From: Apis mellifera
Lineage: Eukaryota > Arthropoda > Insecta > Hymenoptera > Apidae
Assembly (NCBI RefSeq): GCF_003254395.2
Contig: NC_037641.1
Coordinates: 791,001 to 855,000 of the forward strand
Direction of reading: 5' to 3'
DNA length: 64,000 nt
Notes under the pieces: model-generated
Databases searched by the model: none
What the model saw: the letters and a program-made list of their open reading frames with translations, nothing else
What the model was told of the DNA's origin: nothing
Program-made: the position numbers and the translations under genes
Part shown: piece by piece, positions 12,440 through 28,104 of the stretch
How the letters are laid out: each line of letters begins with the position of its first letter
Position numbering within the stretch: the first letter of the stretch is position 1

Positions 12440-15400
12440 CTGTAATCAAATCATAGTTTATATTAGAAAAAATATACCATATCGTACTTATCAAATAATA
12501 TTAACATTTATTCGAAAAATTTTATTTTCAATGTGTTTCTTTAATTACTATAAATCTATATAATTCTTCGGTGATAATAAATATGGAATAAAATGCTTGA
12601 AAGATCTATTAAAATACAAATATAAAAATCATCCAAATTAATTAATAGATAATAGCATGATATAATAATAATAATAGATAATACTGCACAAGAAAATATA
12701 TCATAATTTAAATAAAATAAATTTATATTATAAATTATATTATAAATAATTCTTTTAAAATTGTGAAATTTTACATAAAATTTTACATAAAAATTTTTTA
12801 CTTAAAAATTGGAAAATTTAGAAATTTAAAATTTATTATTAATATTTATAATTAATATTTTATAAAATTTCAATAATAATATTATATAATATATAAATAT
12901 AATATTTAATAATAATATTAACTTAATTATATGAGAGAATTCAGGAATAATATTTATATTTATATATTTTTATTTTATTTCTATTCATTTGAGAGAAAAT
13001 TGAATCTGGTCTCTTTTTTTTCTTCTAATTGTCTTCTCGAAAAAAATACACAAAAAATAATATTTTAAAAACATGTATATTATATTAAATTTAAATTCAA
13101 ATGTCTGCCAATTGTTTTATATCGATAAAATGCTTAAAATGACGATTAGACATTTTATCAATTTAAATTTCATTTAAGAGATTTTTTATAAATAATTATT
13201 TGTAAAAAATATTATTATTATTATTCCTATAATTATTTTGTTTTTAATATGACAAAGTAAGTATATATGTAATATGTATATCATAATGTAATTTTAAAAA
13301 CTTGCTGTAGAATAACTTCTTTTTAAAACATATGATTTGTAATAAATTAAATTTTATAGCGTTTTTAATTCCGCTATTAGTTTCGAATTTTTATATATTT
13401 TATTCTTCGTTTATTATAATCAATAAAGAAATAAAATATATATTGTAATAACAATTATTGTAATTTTTTGTATATTGGTATTAATTTTTGTATTGATTTA
13501 ATGTTATATAAATAAAATTCCACGTTGCGTGTTTAATGATTAATAATAATTTAATCATTTTCAATCGATACTGCTTTTCTAAAAAAGTATATTTCTTAAC
13601 TTTATATCTAAAATTGTGATGATAAATAATAAAATTCTTTAGTTATTCGGTTACAAAAATTTTTTTTATCTATGCATATGAAAATCTTAAATATAATATA
13701 AATTTTTGATAAATGATAAATTTATAAATAATTGATAATAATTAATCGTTTTAGTAATAGAAAAACTATAGTGAAATAATCAATATTAGGAAAAATTATT
13801 AAATTTCACATTTATATTTACTTTTATTAGAATTCATAAGTAAAATCTAGAAATTCAGAAAATTGAGAATTATTAACATTAATCATTTAAATTAATAAAG
13901 ATATAAATAATAGCCAAATTTTTTCTTGTTTGAATTAATTCTTAGCGGTTAAAATAATCAATTATTTAAATCGATCCATTAATTAATCAATTACATATTG
14001 ATTTGTAACTCAAAAAATATAAATAATAAAAAAAGTTATTTTATTTATTATAAAATTAATTTCTTTAAAAATTAAAAATTTTATATTAAATGATAAAAAT
14101 TTTATTTAAATAAGATAAATTTGGTCAAAAATAATTGATGACTATATATTTTATATATAATATTTTTAAAATTTCATAATTTTCTAAATTTTCTGAACAA
14201 AGAATTTTTTTATTAATTTTCAAATTTTTCATCAATGTAATAATACTATAATAATATTTTTTATACATTAGAAATTTTATTTTTATATTGATTAAAATTA
14301 TCTATTATTTTAAAAAGAAATTCGACTTGGAGCCAAATATAAAAAATTTTTAAAATAAAATTTTTACTCAATTTAAATATCATAACTCATATCATATTTT
14401 TTCATATTTTAATTATTTCATTTTGTTCCCTATAAATTAAAATATATTTTTTTTTATTATTCTTTGGTTATATAATCATAACTTTGGTTAATTTAATATA
14501 AAATTGTTACTGTTAAAATTGTTATTAATTGTGAAAAGTAAATATTATTTATTATATGATTTTCCCTGCTTTCATCTCCTGGAATTATAAAGTTTCTATT
14601 TTCGACTTTTGGCTCGTATAATAAATTCATTTTTATTTATAAAATTTTTAAATTTTTCGAGGCTTTGAATAAAATTTTTTTACACAAATAAGATTATACT
14701 TATAATTTTTATTAATTTATTTGATTATATAAAAAATTAATGGTATAAAACTTGCTTGGATGAAAAGTGACAAAAAAAAACAATGATTACAAAAAAATTC
14801 ATCAAATTTTTTTTTATTACGGATGGAAGAAAGTAAGTAACTTGTCGATATGATTGCGAAAATTCGAATGATTTCTAAGAGAGAAATTCTAAGAGAAAAA
14901 TTATTTATTGTATTATAATATTAATTATGAATATTTGTTTTTAAAATGTTTTATTGAGGCACAACTTTTTACATTACTGAAAACTTTTATTATATATTTT
15001 TGAATAATATGCAAAATAAAAAGAAATGAAAAAAAAAAGATAATAACTAAAAGTAATAAATCAAAAAGATAATAGAAATGGTCACGCACACGTTAAAAAT
15101 TATTATTTTGTAAAAATTAATCTTTCTCGTTTTTAAATACATATATATCGATATATATATACATTCTATTTATATTCTATTTTTTGCAAAACAGAAAATT
15201 ACCACATTCAGAAACGTTATTGTTGAATTTATATAAACTAATAGTTATATTTTTATAATTTAAAATTATTTTTATTATTTTTTATTTATTTTATTTATTT
15301 TTTATTATTTTTTAATAGAATAGTTATAAAAAAAATATCTAAAATACGTTTAAATATTTATTTATTATATTTGAGAATCGATTTTTTTTATATACATATA

Positions 15401-18400
15401 TAAATATTAATTATTTTATTAGAGAAAGTGATATAATTAATACATAAATATTTCATCATTTAAGAATATTAAAGAAATCAAATTATATATAGTTTATTAT
15501 TATCTCGATGAAAATTTTATTAAAATATTATATCATTGTTTGAAATAACAAAAATAATTTATATTTTGTTCTATTGTATTATATTGTATTCGGATCAAAA
15601 TTAAATTTATTTTCATATTATTTATTTTCATATTATTATTATATAAATTTGATGCATTTAATATTTATTGAAAATTTAGAATAAAAGATAAGATAAAATT
15701 AAAAATTTAAATGGTAAATAAATTTAAGAAATAATTCACTGATGTGCTTGTGTTTAACAATTCTATCGGTATGTTAAAATGTTAATATTTCGGAATAAAT
15801 GTCAAGGTGTAATAATATACAAAAAAATATACTGTGGCGTATGTAATGTTCAAAATTCAATTTCTTATATCGAAAGAAAATTCACATATATATGTATACA
15901 CGTTATATTAAATATTTTCTAAAATTATTGGTATAAAAAACACTAAAACGTAATTTATGAATTTTTATTCCAATGAATTTGTAATAAAATATAGCGAAAG
16001 ATTAATTTAATATTTAGTAAAATCTTTATATTACTATTTTTATTTATTTATATCTATACATAAATTTATTGTTTAGTACTTCTATAAAAATAAATTAATT
16101 GTTAATTAAGTCAATCGAAGATTAATTGACGGATAAAATTTAATCGGATGTGACGAAACAAAAATGTAATTGATAATCCTCTAGCTATTTTTGAATGGAA
16201 GATAATTATGAAAAAATCAGACTTGATATACATTATAAAGTAATTTAAAAATATTTTAATATATTAATATATCATATAATATTTTATTTATCATATTTAT
16301 TATATTTATATATTATAATTATATATCATATGGCATGAGAAAAAGAGAAAATTATAGATCATGTATAAAATATTCCAAAAATATGATTATTTATGTATTT
16401 GTGATGTATTTCATAATTTTTATCAATATTTTTTATTAATAATTCATTAATAAAGCCATTTATTAACGAAAGTTTTTGCAAAGAAAAATGTTGCTTAAAA
16501 TTATCTTAGAAATCTTCAATTATTTTCATATTCTGAATATAAAATATTATTAAATAAATAACAATCAATTGATTTGAAATAAACTTATCGTTATTTCCAT
16601 TTTTTTGTTTACCATAAAATATCGATCATAAAATGAGAAATTTGAAAATCAGTTAAAGATTTGTTAAAACGAAAAGCTATAAATATTTACATCCTCAAAA
16701 TCATTTAATGACAGAATGAGATAACACGTTATTCTATTTTAAAAAAAAAAATAATATTATTGCTTCTATATGCATATTCTTTGAACAATATTGTATTTTT
16801 AATTTAATTTTATATTCAAGAATAATAATTTTAATTTTATATTCAGAATAAATAAATCTTTTAAGATTGTATAAATTTTTAGAAAAAAACATTACACTTC
16901 GTTTTATCATTCGTGAATTGTCACAAATTTTATATTCCTTTCACGTATAGTTTGAAAAATTTAAAAACAAGATTTAAATGAAAACAATTGAAAACAAGTG
17001 ATTTTATTATTTTATAAAAGTAAACAACTTCGCTGGATAAATAGATATTTATATCGTAAAATACGAGCAAAATAAACTAATTCCATCTCGATTAAAGAAT
17101 GAACATAATTAATTTCGATGGATCGGAAATGATAATGTTGTGAATTCGCGGAAATAAAAATTATATATTTATTTTACTTTTTAATTAAATAATTATTTCA
17201 TATTTTTCATAGCTGCGAACTATAAAGAGATTGAAAATAAATCACTTTTAATAAGCGTGACAGAAGAAGAAAGAAATATATATATAAAGAAATAGAAAGA
17301 TGAAGATAAGATAAATTAAAATACATTTATACTAACCGGGATAGTAGACAGCTTTATGAGAAATGTAGTTCACCTTTGGTATACCAAGCAAGCATTTGAC
17401 AATCGCTGCTTCAGGTAAATTTTCATCAAGTAAGATCGTTCGTGATAAGATGTCGTATAGTCCATCGGCCCGTAGTGTAATGGTAGGTTTTGTTTGCTTT
17501 TCCGGGACATCCCTGCAATGGAAGCATTTGCAAAATTATTATGGCTATATTCAAATCGAAATATCATGCGATATGTTGGCTAAATGAGTAGGCATTACCA
17601 TATTAAGCGGTTTACACACGGTTGAAATATATTGCAACGCATGTATCGACTCAAGCGGTGAATTTAAGTCAATATTTTACACAATGTTGGAACACGATGC
17701 ATTATTCTACCAATTTCAATTGTGTAAACCATTTAAACTCATCGCTTAACAATGAGTTGATGCACCCATGTCCATGGCAACATCGCGACATGTATGCGAT
17801 TTCAGCGTTCGTAAACTTGCTTTAATGTTATTTTCAAAATATTCTGTTTTGTTTGTTGTTACATTGTGCTGTTGTTGCTCTTATAAACTTTAATGTTTGT
17901 TTGGATATAATTTTTTTGGTTTGGTTGAAATAATTTTACTTTAATAATTTTATTGAATCGAAGAATTTGAGATTGTTTATAATAATATTGTATTTATACG
18001 GGATAAAAAAGAATTATAATTCGATATTTTTTTTTGTTGAAATTTTGGTTTTATTCCAAATGGTAGAAATTTAAAAATAAAATTTAAATAATCTTGAAAA
18101 GCAAAGGAATTCAAAATTTTGAGCAAATCATAAACTTCGAGTTTTTTTAAAATTTTAAATTATATTTTTTATAAACATTTAAATTTAAATTTGAACATTT
18201 TTGAAAGTTTGAAAAAATTTTAAATAATAATATAAATAAGGAAATATTTACCGATTTTGATTTTTGGATATATCATATCAATGTATAAAATATTTTTTTG
18301 CAAATATCTTGAAAATTAAGATCGACAATAACGTACAAAAGTAAAAAAAATTATTCAAAATGTTTACTTTTACAACATATCCAAAAATCGAAATTGATGA

Positions 18401-21400
18401 GGATAAATTCGATAAAACAAATATATAAATATTTATACATACTTATAAATATTAAAAAAAATAACATTAAAAAATATTAATTATTATTTGTAATAATAAA
18501 ATTTGTAATTTCACAAATTAGGGAATTCAGATTATGTTATAATGTTATAAATATTTTTTGAAATATATTAAAAAAATAATTTAAACGTACATTATTCTTT
18601 AAAGGAAGGAAAACAATTTTGGTATCTTATTGTGAATGTTGAGAATTTTAATATAGTATTTTATTTAGAATAATAAAGATATATATTTATTTAATATGTT
18701 TTTGCTCTATATTTTTAACACTTTTTATATAAGTTTTTTTTTATATAAGTTTCAAGTTTATGTTATCATAGAAATACTATTTTAAATGAAAATTAATATT
18801 TTATTATTTAAATATCAGTACATAAATATGTTCGATATTAAAATAAAACAAATTCATTTTTATGATTTATATTTTTATTACATACTTTTGTTATTGTAAA
18901 ATAGAATAAAAATCTGTAGAATTTCTTATTATATCTATACAAATTATTATATCTATACAAAATATTATTTTTCTTAATATTTAATAAAAAATTTTTGCGA
19001 TTTCGTATTTATTACATTTAATGATTAACTTAATTGTTTTCTTCAAATTTCTATTTAATATTAAAAATTTCTCTATAATTCGTGAAAATTTATCTACTAA
19101 TTTTTTTATAAATAAATAGAATTTTATAAAAGTATAAAATATTATAAATGTAAATTTTAATGTTTAAAAAATAAAATAAATGAAATAAAAATATATGAAA
19201 AATATATGGAAAGTAAGAAATAATTAGAATCTCATGAATAATAATATATTGCATGATGCACTATGTAAAAACGTTTTATTTAATTATAGATAGAATAAAG
19301 ATTAATTTTTATAGAGTAAAAATTAATTTTTAACAAGATTTTAATATAAGATCTAGATAAAAAATATAAGAAAATAGATAATTTATAGAAAATAAATAAT
19401 TTATTGTAAAACATGAAAAGTTAAAAATCTTGTTGAACTACTTACTCAATAGATATATCTAGAGTGGGTTGTGGATATAGTCCTTCTGCCATACACGTTA
19501 TCTCTATCCCATTTTTATCGTCTATAGTTTTCTTCTTATACGTAAGATCGAATCTATCTTCCGTTGCTAAAACAACCAATTATTTTATTTTAAACAATAA
19601 GATATCAACTTAATTTATTTAAAATTCATAATTAAAAACTAGTTATGAAAAATTTATCATATTCATTTTGTAGAAATAGATAAATACAAAATTAACTTAT
19701 TAATAAAAAATTAACTTATTAATAAAATTTTTATAAATAATATTGTAAAATCTTTTCTTATGAAAATATTTAAAATAAAAATATGATTCGTTTTTATCTT
19801 CCGATATTTTAAACGTAATATAATTTAAAATAAAAATAATTTGAACAATTTAAGAATCTCTATTATATAAAAATAATTCAAAGTAGTTTGGATTAAGTTA
19901 TTTAATTATAAAATATTTAATTTTATCATTTTAATTTATGTTCTGTACATTATAAATTTATTATATTAAAATTTTATTATATTAAAATATTTTAAAATTA
20001 AATAAATTAAATAAAAGAAAACATAAGAAATATTATTTTGTAATCTTAACGTATAAGATTTTTAATAATTATTAAACATTGAAATAAAATTTTGTTATTA
20101 TTTTTAAAAATATATTAGAAGTAATTTTATTGAATAAAAAACATTATATATAATAATAAATTATATGTATTATAAATGTAATAATTGTACATTATATGTA
20201 ATATAATATATGATTTTAAGTAAAATTTTTGTTTTAAGAAAGATTTAGATATTTAAACGCTTTTTTATTAAAATCGGTAAATTATATTATATTAATATAT
20301 TTAATATAATATATGATACGATTGAACGAAGGATGATTTTATGTGAAAAAATAAATTGATAGAGAGAAGTAAAAGTATAAAATAAAATTTTTTCATTTCA
20401 AAAAATGAATCAATTTCAAAAAATTATCAAATAAAAATAAAATTGTCTAATTTTCGATTGGATACAAATCAACTATCGATAGACGATTATTCTAGATAAT
20501 AAACAAAAAATGCGGGATGAAATTTTATCGTAATGTTCTTTTTGAGAATTTCGATCGAGATTTAACATATATCATCATGGAAATCGCATAAAAATTTGAA
20601 AAACAAATTTTCAAATTTAATTTTTTGAAAAATTAATATTTTATTTATTTTTGTTATAATATATGAAATTACAATAAATAAATTTTGATCGAGATCTATT
20701 TTACAAGTTATGAATAATTTTGATTTGCAAAATCTGTATACAAACAAACTGAGCTATTGAATACTTATATTGATTATTATCTATTTATAAGTATTGCTAA
20801 TAAAAAATAATTAAACTTTTGTAAATTTAGTTTTTTAAATATTATTTTGATATTTATATTTGAAAAAAAAATTTTAATTTTAGGATTTTAGGATCTTATT
20901 TTATTGTTATTATTTCTGCTCGTTTTAATATAATAAATATCATCCATATATTTCTTAATTATTATATATATTGTCAGATATTGAATAATATCATTATTTC
21001 TTATTCATTTATTATTTTTCGTTTCAATATAGTTTTGATTATAAATATTCCAAGAAATTATTATTTCAAGTAATATCAATTATTAAATTTAATGTAAAAG
21101 ATAATCTATATGTTATTTTAATTATCATATATATTATTGTATACATAATTGTAATAACTTGGAAGTTATGTTTGGACTGAAATATAAATGTTTTCACTTA
21201 TTTTTAAATTATCAATTTAAAATATATATATTAAACATTTTCGAAAAAAGGAAAAATAACTTTAATTGAAAAATTTTATTATTTTTAAGTATTTAAATTT
21301 ACATTCATACTTTTATTAAATTATTATATTTATTAGAATAACATGTTTCAAAATGTTCAAAATTTTTGAACATTTTTTTAAATTATTAGCGTAATGAAAA

Positions 21401-22736
21401 ATAATAATATTTATAAACAGGAATGAATGCTAATTTCAAATATTATATCCAAAATATGAGAAAATATTATATTATATTATATTATTATAATATATATATA
21501 TATTATATTATATTATATAATAATTACTATTTTAGTTTAAATAATTCCGAGTAATGAATAATTACTATCGATAAATATTTAATCTTTAATCATCTTAAAT
21601 CGAAAAAAAATTTTCATTCACTTTTTATTACTTCATATTATATTATATTTCTAAAAAGTTTTCAAAAAATCTTTCGTTTAATATATTTTTATTATTTTAT
21701 AATTTAAAATTTTTATATTTATTGTCTTTTTATACTTTTTAATCATTATAATGATTATGATAATCATTCAATGAAAAATAATCGAAAAAAATTTTAATAA
21801 ATACAATATTATCGATAAAAAAAATATTAATTATTTATAATTACTTATTTATGAAAAAAAATTTATTAATGATAATGAATAATTTATTAATAAAAATTAA
21901 TAAATAAATATTTTTTAATCATAATCATTTTTTGAAAAATTTCATTAAAATTTATAACTCTTTTTCATTTAAATAAGTATTAATATTCAATCAATGAATT
22001 TTCTCATAAGAATTTTAATAATAACTATTATTTTCAGTCCCTACAGCTGAAAATATATATGATAATATTTTTAATATTATTTCATTTCAAGAAAATTCAG
22101 GATATTTTATATATATTTCATTAAATCTAAATTAAACAAACTTCATATAAATTTTACTTCGTTTGAATCTTTTTCTTTGTTTTTTCATATCTCATATTTA
22201 CGATTATGATTGATTACAATATGAATTAGACATTGTTTCAAAAATTCTATATTTATTTGTAATAAGAATACAAGATATTTTGATTTCAAGTATGGAGAGA
22301 AAGTTTAAAAAATCAAGAAAAAAATAGATTTTCTTCTGTCTTTATGAAATAATAATTTATAAAATGGATATATAATTGATAAAATAAGTTTAATAATAAT
22401 CTTTTTGCGAAATCTTGTAATCTTTTTTATAAAATAAAAAAAATATATTATTAAATCTTAGAAAACTTAACTCAAATAAAATAAAATAAAAGTAATAAAA
22501 GTAAAAATATTAAAAGTATTATTTTAATCTCAATTTTCATCCAATAATGAATGTATTTGATAAGCATCTTAAAAAGCAAAATAGAGATCTCGTATTCAAA
22601 AATTCTCCTTATCTTATCATCAATCTTTATATAGTATATAGTTCAATTATATTAGTATATAATATATTTAATAATATTATATAATTAATAATAGGATATA
22701 AAATAATATTATGTATATACATATATATATTATGTA

Positions 22737-22784
<48 letters not shown>

Positions 22785-23126
22785 CTAATTTATCTCTGAT
22801 TCAATCAGACTAACAAATCTCTGATTCACAATAGAATCTTTAAAGAACATTGAGTTGGTGGATCGATTTTTTCCAGCAATATTAAAAAATCTTATAGCGA
22901 AATGATTTCAAATTTGAATGATCGTTAATTTAATTTCACGGGTTTATTAATGCATGATTATAGAAAAAAAAATTTATGATTATCTATCGAATCGATAAAA
23001 GATAAAGTAAAGATAAAACTTAATTAATTCAAATATTCTGAGAAAAAATTTTGTTCCTTTGATTTTATACGAGATAATTTAGTTTTGATCTATATTTATA
23101 TAAAATTTTATTATACATTATATGCG

Positions 23127-23184
<58 letters not shown>

Positions 23185-26010
23185 AATATTATATGTATAA
23201 TATTTATGTTATAAATATACCATATTGAAATCAATGAATCAATATGAATTTAGCGAATTATGAATATCGTTTGCTTAAATAATAGTAACATATAATTAAA
23301 TATATAATAAATTGTTTTAGAAATTACAAATGATATTGTAATATCATTTATAAAAATTATAAATTTAAGTAACGAAATTATCTTTCCCCATTCAATAATT
23401 TGAATATTTAATTTAAATATTAATAAATAAATTCAAAATTATTATATGTAATAATAATTTCTTATAAAAATTTTTTTATTTAATTCGATTAATTAATATT
23501 TTAAAAAATATTTTAAAAAATTTATATGTTAACAATTATTTTTTATCATTAATCAAAGCTGTTTTTTGTTCTTCTATTAGATGATTATATCATTTTTTTT
23601 TCTTGTTCAAAATTAAATAAAAATGATAGCATTCATAAGGCTGCAGAATTGCTCATTCGTCATATTGTCAAAGGTTGAATAAGGATGTTGAATATTATAA
23701 AATTATCGCATATCTAAATCATGTATAAATTTTATACAAAAAAAAGTTTATAAAAATATATAAAATAATAGGGACATAAAATGAAGAAAAAGAAGGAAAA
23801 AGCAGAGAGAAAGAAAGATAAGAACAAAGGATGAAAAGATAGAGTCTGAATTCTATGTATTTATCTATTGATTTTTTTTTGAGACAAAGATAATAATAAA
23901 AAAAAATGAATGTTTAAATGATTGTAAAAAAATATAATTAAAGATAAAATTCAATTTTTATATATTATATTTTTACATTTTTTATTGTTTAAAAATTATA
24001 AGTATTTAAAAGAAAATGTATCTCGAAAAAAAAATTTTGAATAGAAAAGAAAAAATAGAATAAAAAAATATTTTACAAAAATCAATTTTGTAAAATAATA
24101 TGAATTAGAAATGAAACATTTTATGTAAAATTATAAAATAATTATGTAAAATTGTATCAAAATTAGCATTTATCATCAATTATTATATTTCTTGTTAAAA
24201 AATCTAAAAATCTGAAAAATCTGGTTGAAAAATTGAAAACTTTTTCAAATAACATTCTTCAATTTTGGAAGAAAATAGTTTGATTGCACAAAAAAGTTTT
24301 CTATCTGAATTAATTCATATTTAATATGAAACAATTATAAATTTTCCCATTTCTAAGAATTTTTTAATCAAATAATAATCCTTTTATATTTTTTAATACT
24401 CAATATTAAATAGATAATATTTAATATTAAATATCATATGTGAAACAATATTGAAATTTGTTCTATTCATTTCTAATCTATTATTTAAATCATCTCGAAA
24501 ATTACTTCTATAAACAAAAAAAAAAACATTGCTTTTTAATAATATATTTTCTTTACTGAGAGATCAATTATTTTCGTGATCAATTATAGCGCAATTCTTC
24601 TTTGAATTTTAATAAATAATTTTTTAAGAAATATCTTTTGACAGAAAATAAATAGAGATATTTTTTATATAAAAAAATCTTTTAATTTAATCAATTATTG
24701 GTAATCTTGATTTGATATTCGATAAAAAAATATCAAGAATTCGTATTATATAAATATATCGATATTATATAAATATATAAAATATATAAAATATTAATAT
24801 TTTAATAATAAATGAAATTTGATATTTCAGATCACATATTGATCCAAAATTTCAATACTTATAAATATAGTTAAGTCAAGTCTTCTTTTTGTAGAAGAAA
24901 TATCTAATATTTTTCTAAGTCCTTTCTATGCGAAAGAAATGTCTATTAGAAATAAAGAATGTCGTTCGTATGACATATGCATATTCTATTCCATTGAATA
25001 GAAAAATAATAAAAATATTAATTAAATTGAGTGAAAAAGATAAGAAAACAAAAAATAAAAAAAAAAATAAAAAAGAAGAAAATCTCGAAATCACAGTATT
25101 ATATTTGATATAAATCGCATGAAAGATCATAAATTAATAATGAAATACTTACAATATACAAGCATGGAAGCACTTGCAGACTGCTCATCCGCGAAAGTGG
25201 ATATGACACATTTGTACTCGCCACTAAGATCGATACCGGGCTTGTTCAATTTCATGGCTCGGTACGTAGTGTATGGATTGTCGCTAGCTTTATACTTCAA
25301 GTCAACGTACTTCCGCGTAATATCTCCGGCCAGAGGGTCCCTACCGTATATCCATTGGTAGGCCACTTCGTTCGCGTTGAAGAACCATTTTACCACTAAT
25401 CCGTTGCTCGGCGTATCTTCGAGATCGTAGTCGCAATCCAGAATTACATAATCGGTGTCTTTGGCTTTCACCGTTGATGGTATGTTCACGCCTTTTATTG
25501 TGAGTTGCCAGCATTCTGAAAAATAATAATTAAAAAAAAAAAAAAATAGGAAAAGTGAAAAAAAAAGAATCATATAGATAATCGATTTACGGGAAAAGGC
25601 AATTTTTTTTTCATTGAAAATCCATTTGATATAATAGATAAAAAATGTGACAAAAATTATATAGTATCCTTTTCACGGTTTAATTATTGAGACACAAGTA
25701 TATTGATTTAAGTTTAAGTTTTCTATGATTAAAAAAAATATATATTATGTATACTATTTTCAATTTTAAGTCAAGAGACATGAAAAGTGTAATTTATATA
25801 TAATAAAAGTTCAATTGCACATTTTTCAAAAATATTATGCAGAATCTTATTTGAATTTTTAAAGACAATTATTTCTTCAATTCAATATATTAAAAAGAAT
25901 TTTAGATTTGAATTTCCATTTTAATTTTATCAAAATTTTATCAAATTGAATTTTTCAAATGTGACACATTTGAAATGAGTTAAAACAGAAAATAGAATGA
26001 GAGATAGCAA

Positions 26011-26060
<50 letters not shown>

Positions 26061-28062
26061 GGTTTCGATTATATATCAAATAAAATAATTCTATTTCTAA
26101 AAATTAAGTTAATATGATTTTGAATTATTAAAATAATAATATCGCAGTATAGTATCATCTACATACATTTATACACCAGTATTATATATATATATATATA
26201 TATAATAATTTTACGATATTATAATAAATAAATTTAGTAAATAATATTATAGTACATTTTTTTTTATAAAAATTATATTAAAAGAAAATTGTGTTCCCTA
26301 TAGAAATATTTAAATTATTTCTTATTTCTAACTATTATATTCTCTGAATTATTATTGATTATTGTTCATATTTAAATAACTTTTACTTTTACTTTTACTT
26401 ATGTTGATATGCTACGTAGATCAATTAATTATAAATTATTAATTATTAATTATTAATTATAACTAAATAAAAAATATATATCTTTTTGAAACAAAATTTA
26501 AATTTTATAAAAACTTTTTATAAAAATAATATATTTTTATTAAATATAATATATTTTAATATTAATAATTAGTAAAAAAGCATTTCTATTTAAGAAAATT
26601 TAATTTTAAAAGTCTGAAAAGATAGAAATAAATTATCTTTCATTATATGTTATAAATATTTACTCAAAAACAAATTAAATTGACCGAAATTTTAAATCCT
26701 AGCAATTGTTTCTTATTAATTATTCACACGATAAAATGTTTCATGTTATAAAAAAACCTATAGAAAGAGAATCAGAGAAAATTCTGATTGATTTCACTGA
26801 ATTGCTAATAATTTCTATTTTATATCGAAAATACATATGCTGAAATATTATAAAAACACCGATAGTTACATCGAATTTAATTAAAGATCTGTCTGATTGT
26901 GTGGTTTCTAAAGATGAGATTTTCTAGTGAAATATATATATATATATATATGTATATATATCGTGTATATATGTATACACGAACAAGATAATATGGACTA
27001 AGTCTATCTATTATGGAGAACTTGCAACAGTTATGGATTATGGTAACTTGTTGAGTTAAATATGAACTCAGAATTGGAGAGTATTTATCAACATGTATTA
27101 TGAATAAGTATTTAATCTTGTTCATTTAACTTCTTTGTTTTTAAAAAAATTCCATCCAAGAAACTCCATTTGTTTCGAAATTCTATTTAATTTTAATTCT
27201 ATTTAATTCTATTTAATTCATGGTTTCCTATAAATAATATTCGTTCTGAATAAAAATGTTTTTATTGTTTCTACTATTTATTGTTGCATTATTATCTTTC
27301 ATTAGATATAATTATTTTGTAAATAATAGAAAATTTTTATTAAATCACTAAGTTTGTTTAAATAGATCGCTCGTAAATGATAGATTACATTAAATATTTT
27401 ATGTTAATTTTCTTTTATTTATTAAAAATTAATCATTATGTCAAAATTATAATAAAATACTTTGACGAAATTATTTTCCTTGGCAATAATATGTATATAC
27501 ATTATTATATGTATAATTAAATATAAATTTATATAAGAATATATTATATGATTATTAAATTACATGATATATTTTTCTAATGTTTAAATTATGGGTTTTT
27601 ATAATTAAATAAATGAAGTTTAAATAGAGATTTATTTTATTTTTTAAACATAATACGTATTATGTATTGGATGTGCATTTTACATGTCTTTTTATATATC
27701 ATATGTGTTCTATAAATTTTTGTACATTTAAATTTTACATAAAATAATATATAAATATTTATAATCTCTTCATTTTTTGTATTTCTTATTTTATTAATTT
27801 ATCTTCTGTTTATCTTATATTTTTTTTTATATTGTTCATATATTTATTTTTGTATTTATTCAGCAAATGTTTAAAATTATTAATGTTTATTTTTGAGAAA
27901 AATTACAATAAGATGATTTTATTTTCCTAATAAATAAGTAGATAATCATATAATTTTTATAACTATCATCATTTATATTTTAAAATTATTGTTGTTATTT
28001 TATTTTATATTTCACTAATCAAAAATCTGTAGCGATATATTATTATATTATATATATATATA

Positions 28063-28104
<42 letters not shown>

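Noticed and set aside
17455..17495. tRNA-like 5' half on the plus strand (GCCCGTAGTGTAATGGTAGG)
   Set aside because: It lies inside Beat exon 4 read on the other strand, and no anticodon arm, T-arm or acceptor stem follows. The resemblance to an A-box is by chance.
25119..25361. Plus-strand frame of 80 codons
   Set aside because: Antisense shadow of the first Ig exon of the Beat-like gene.
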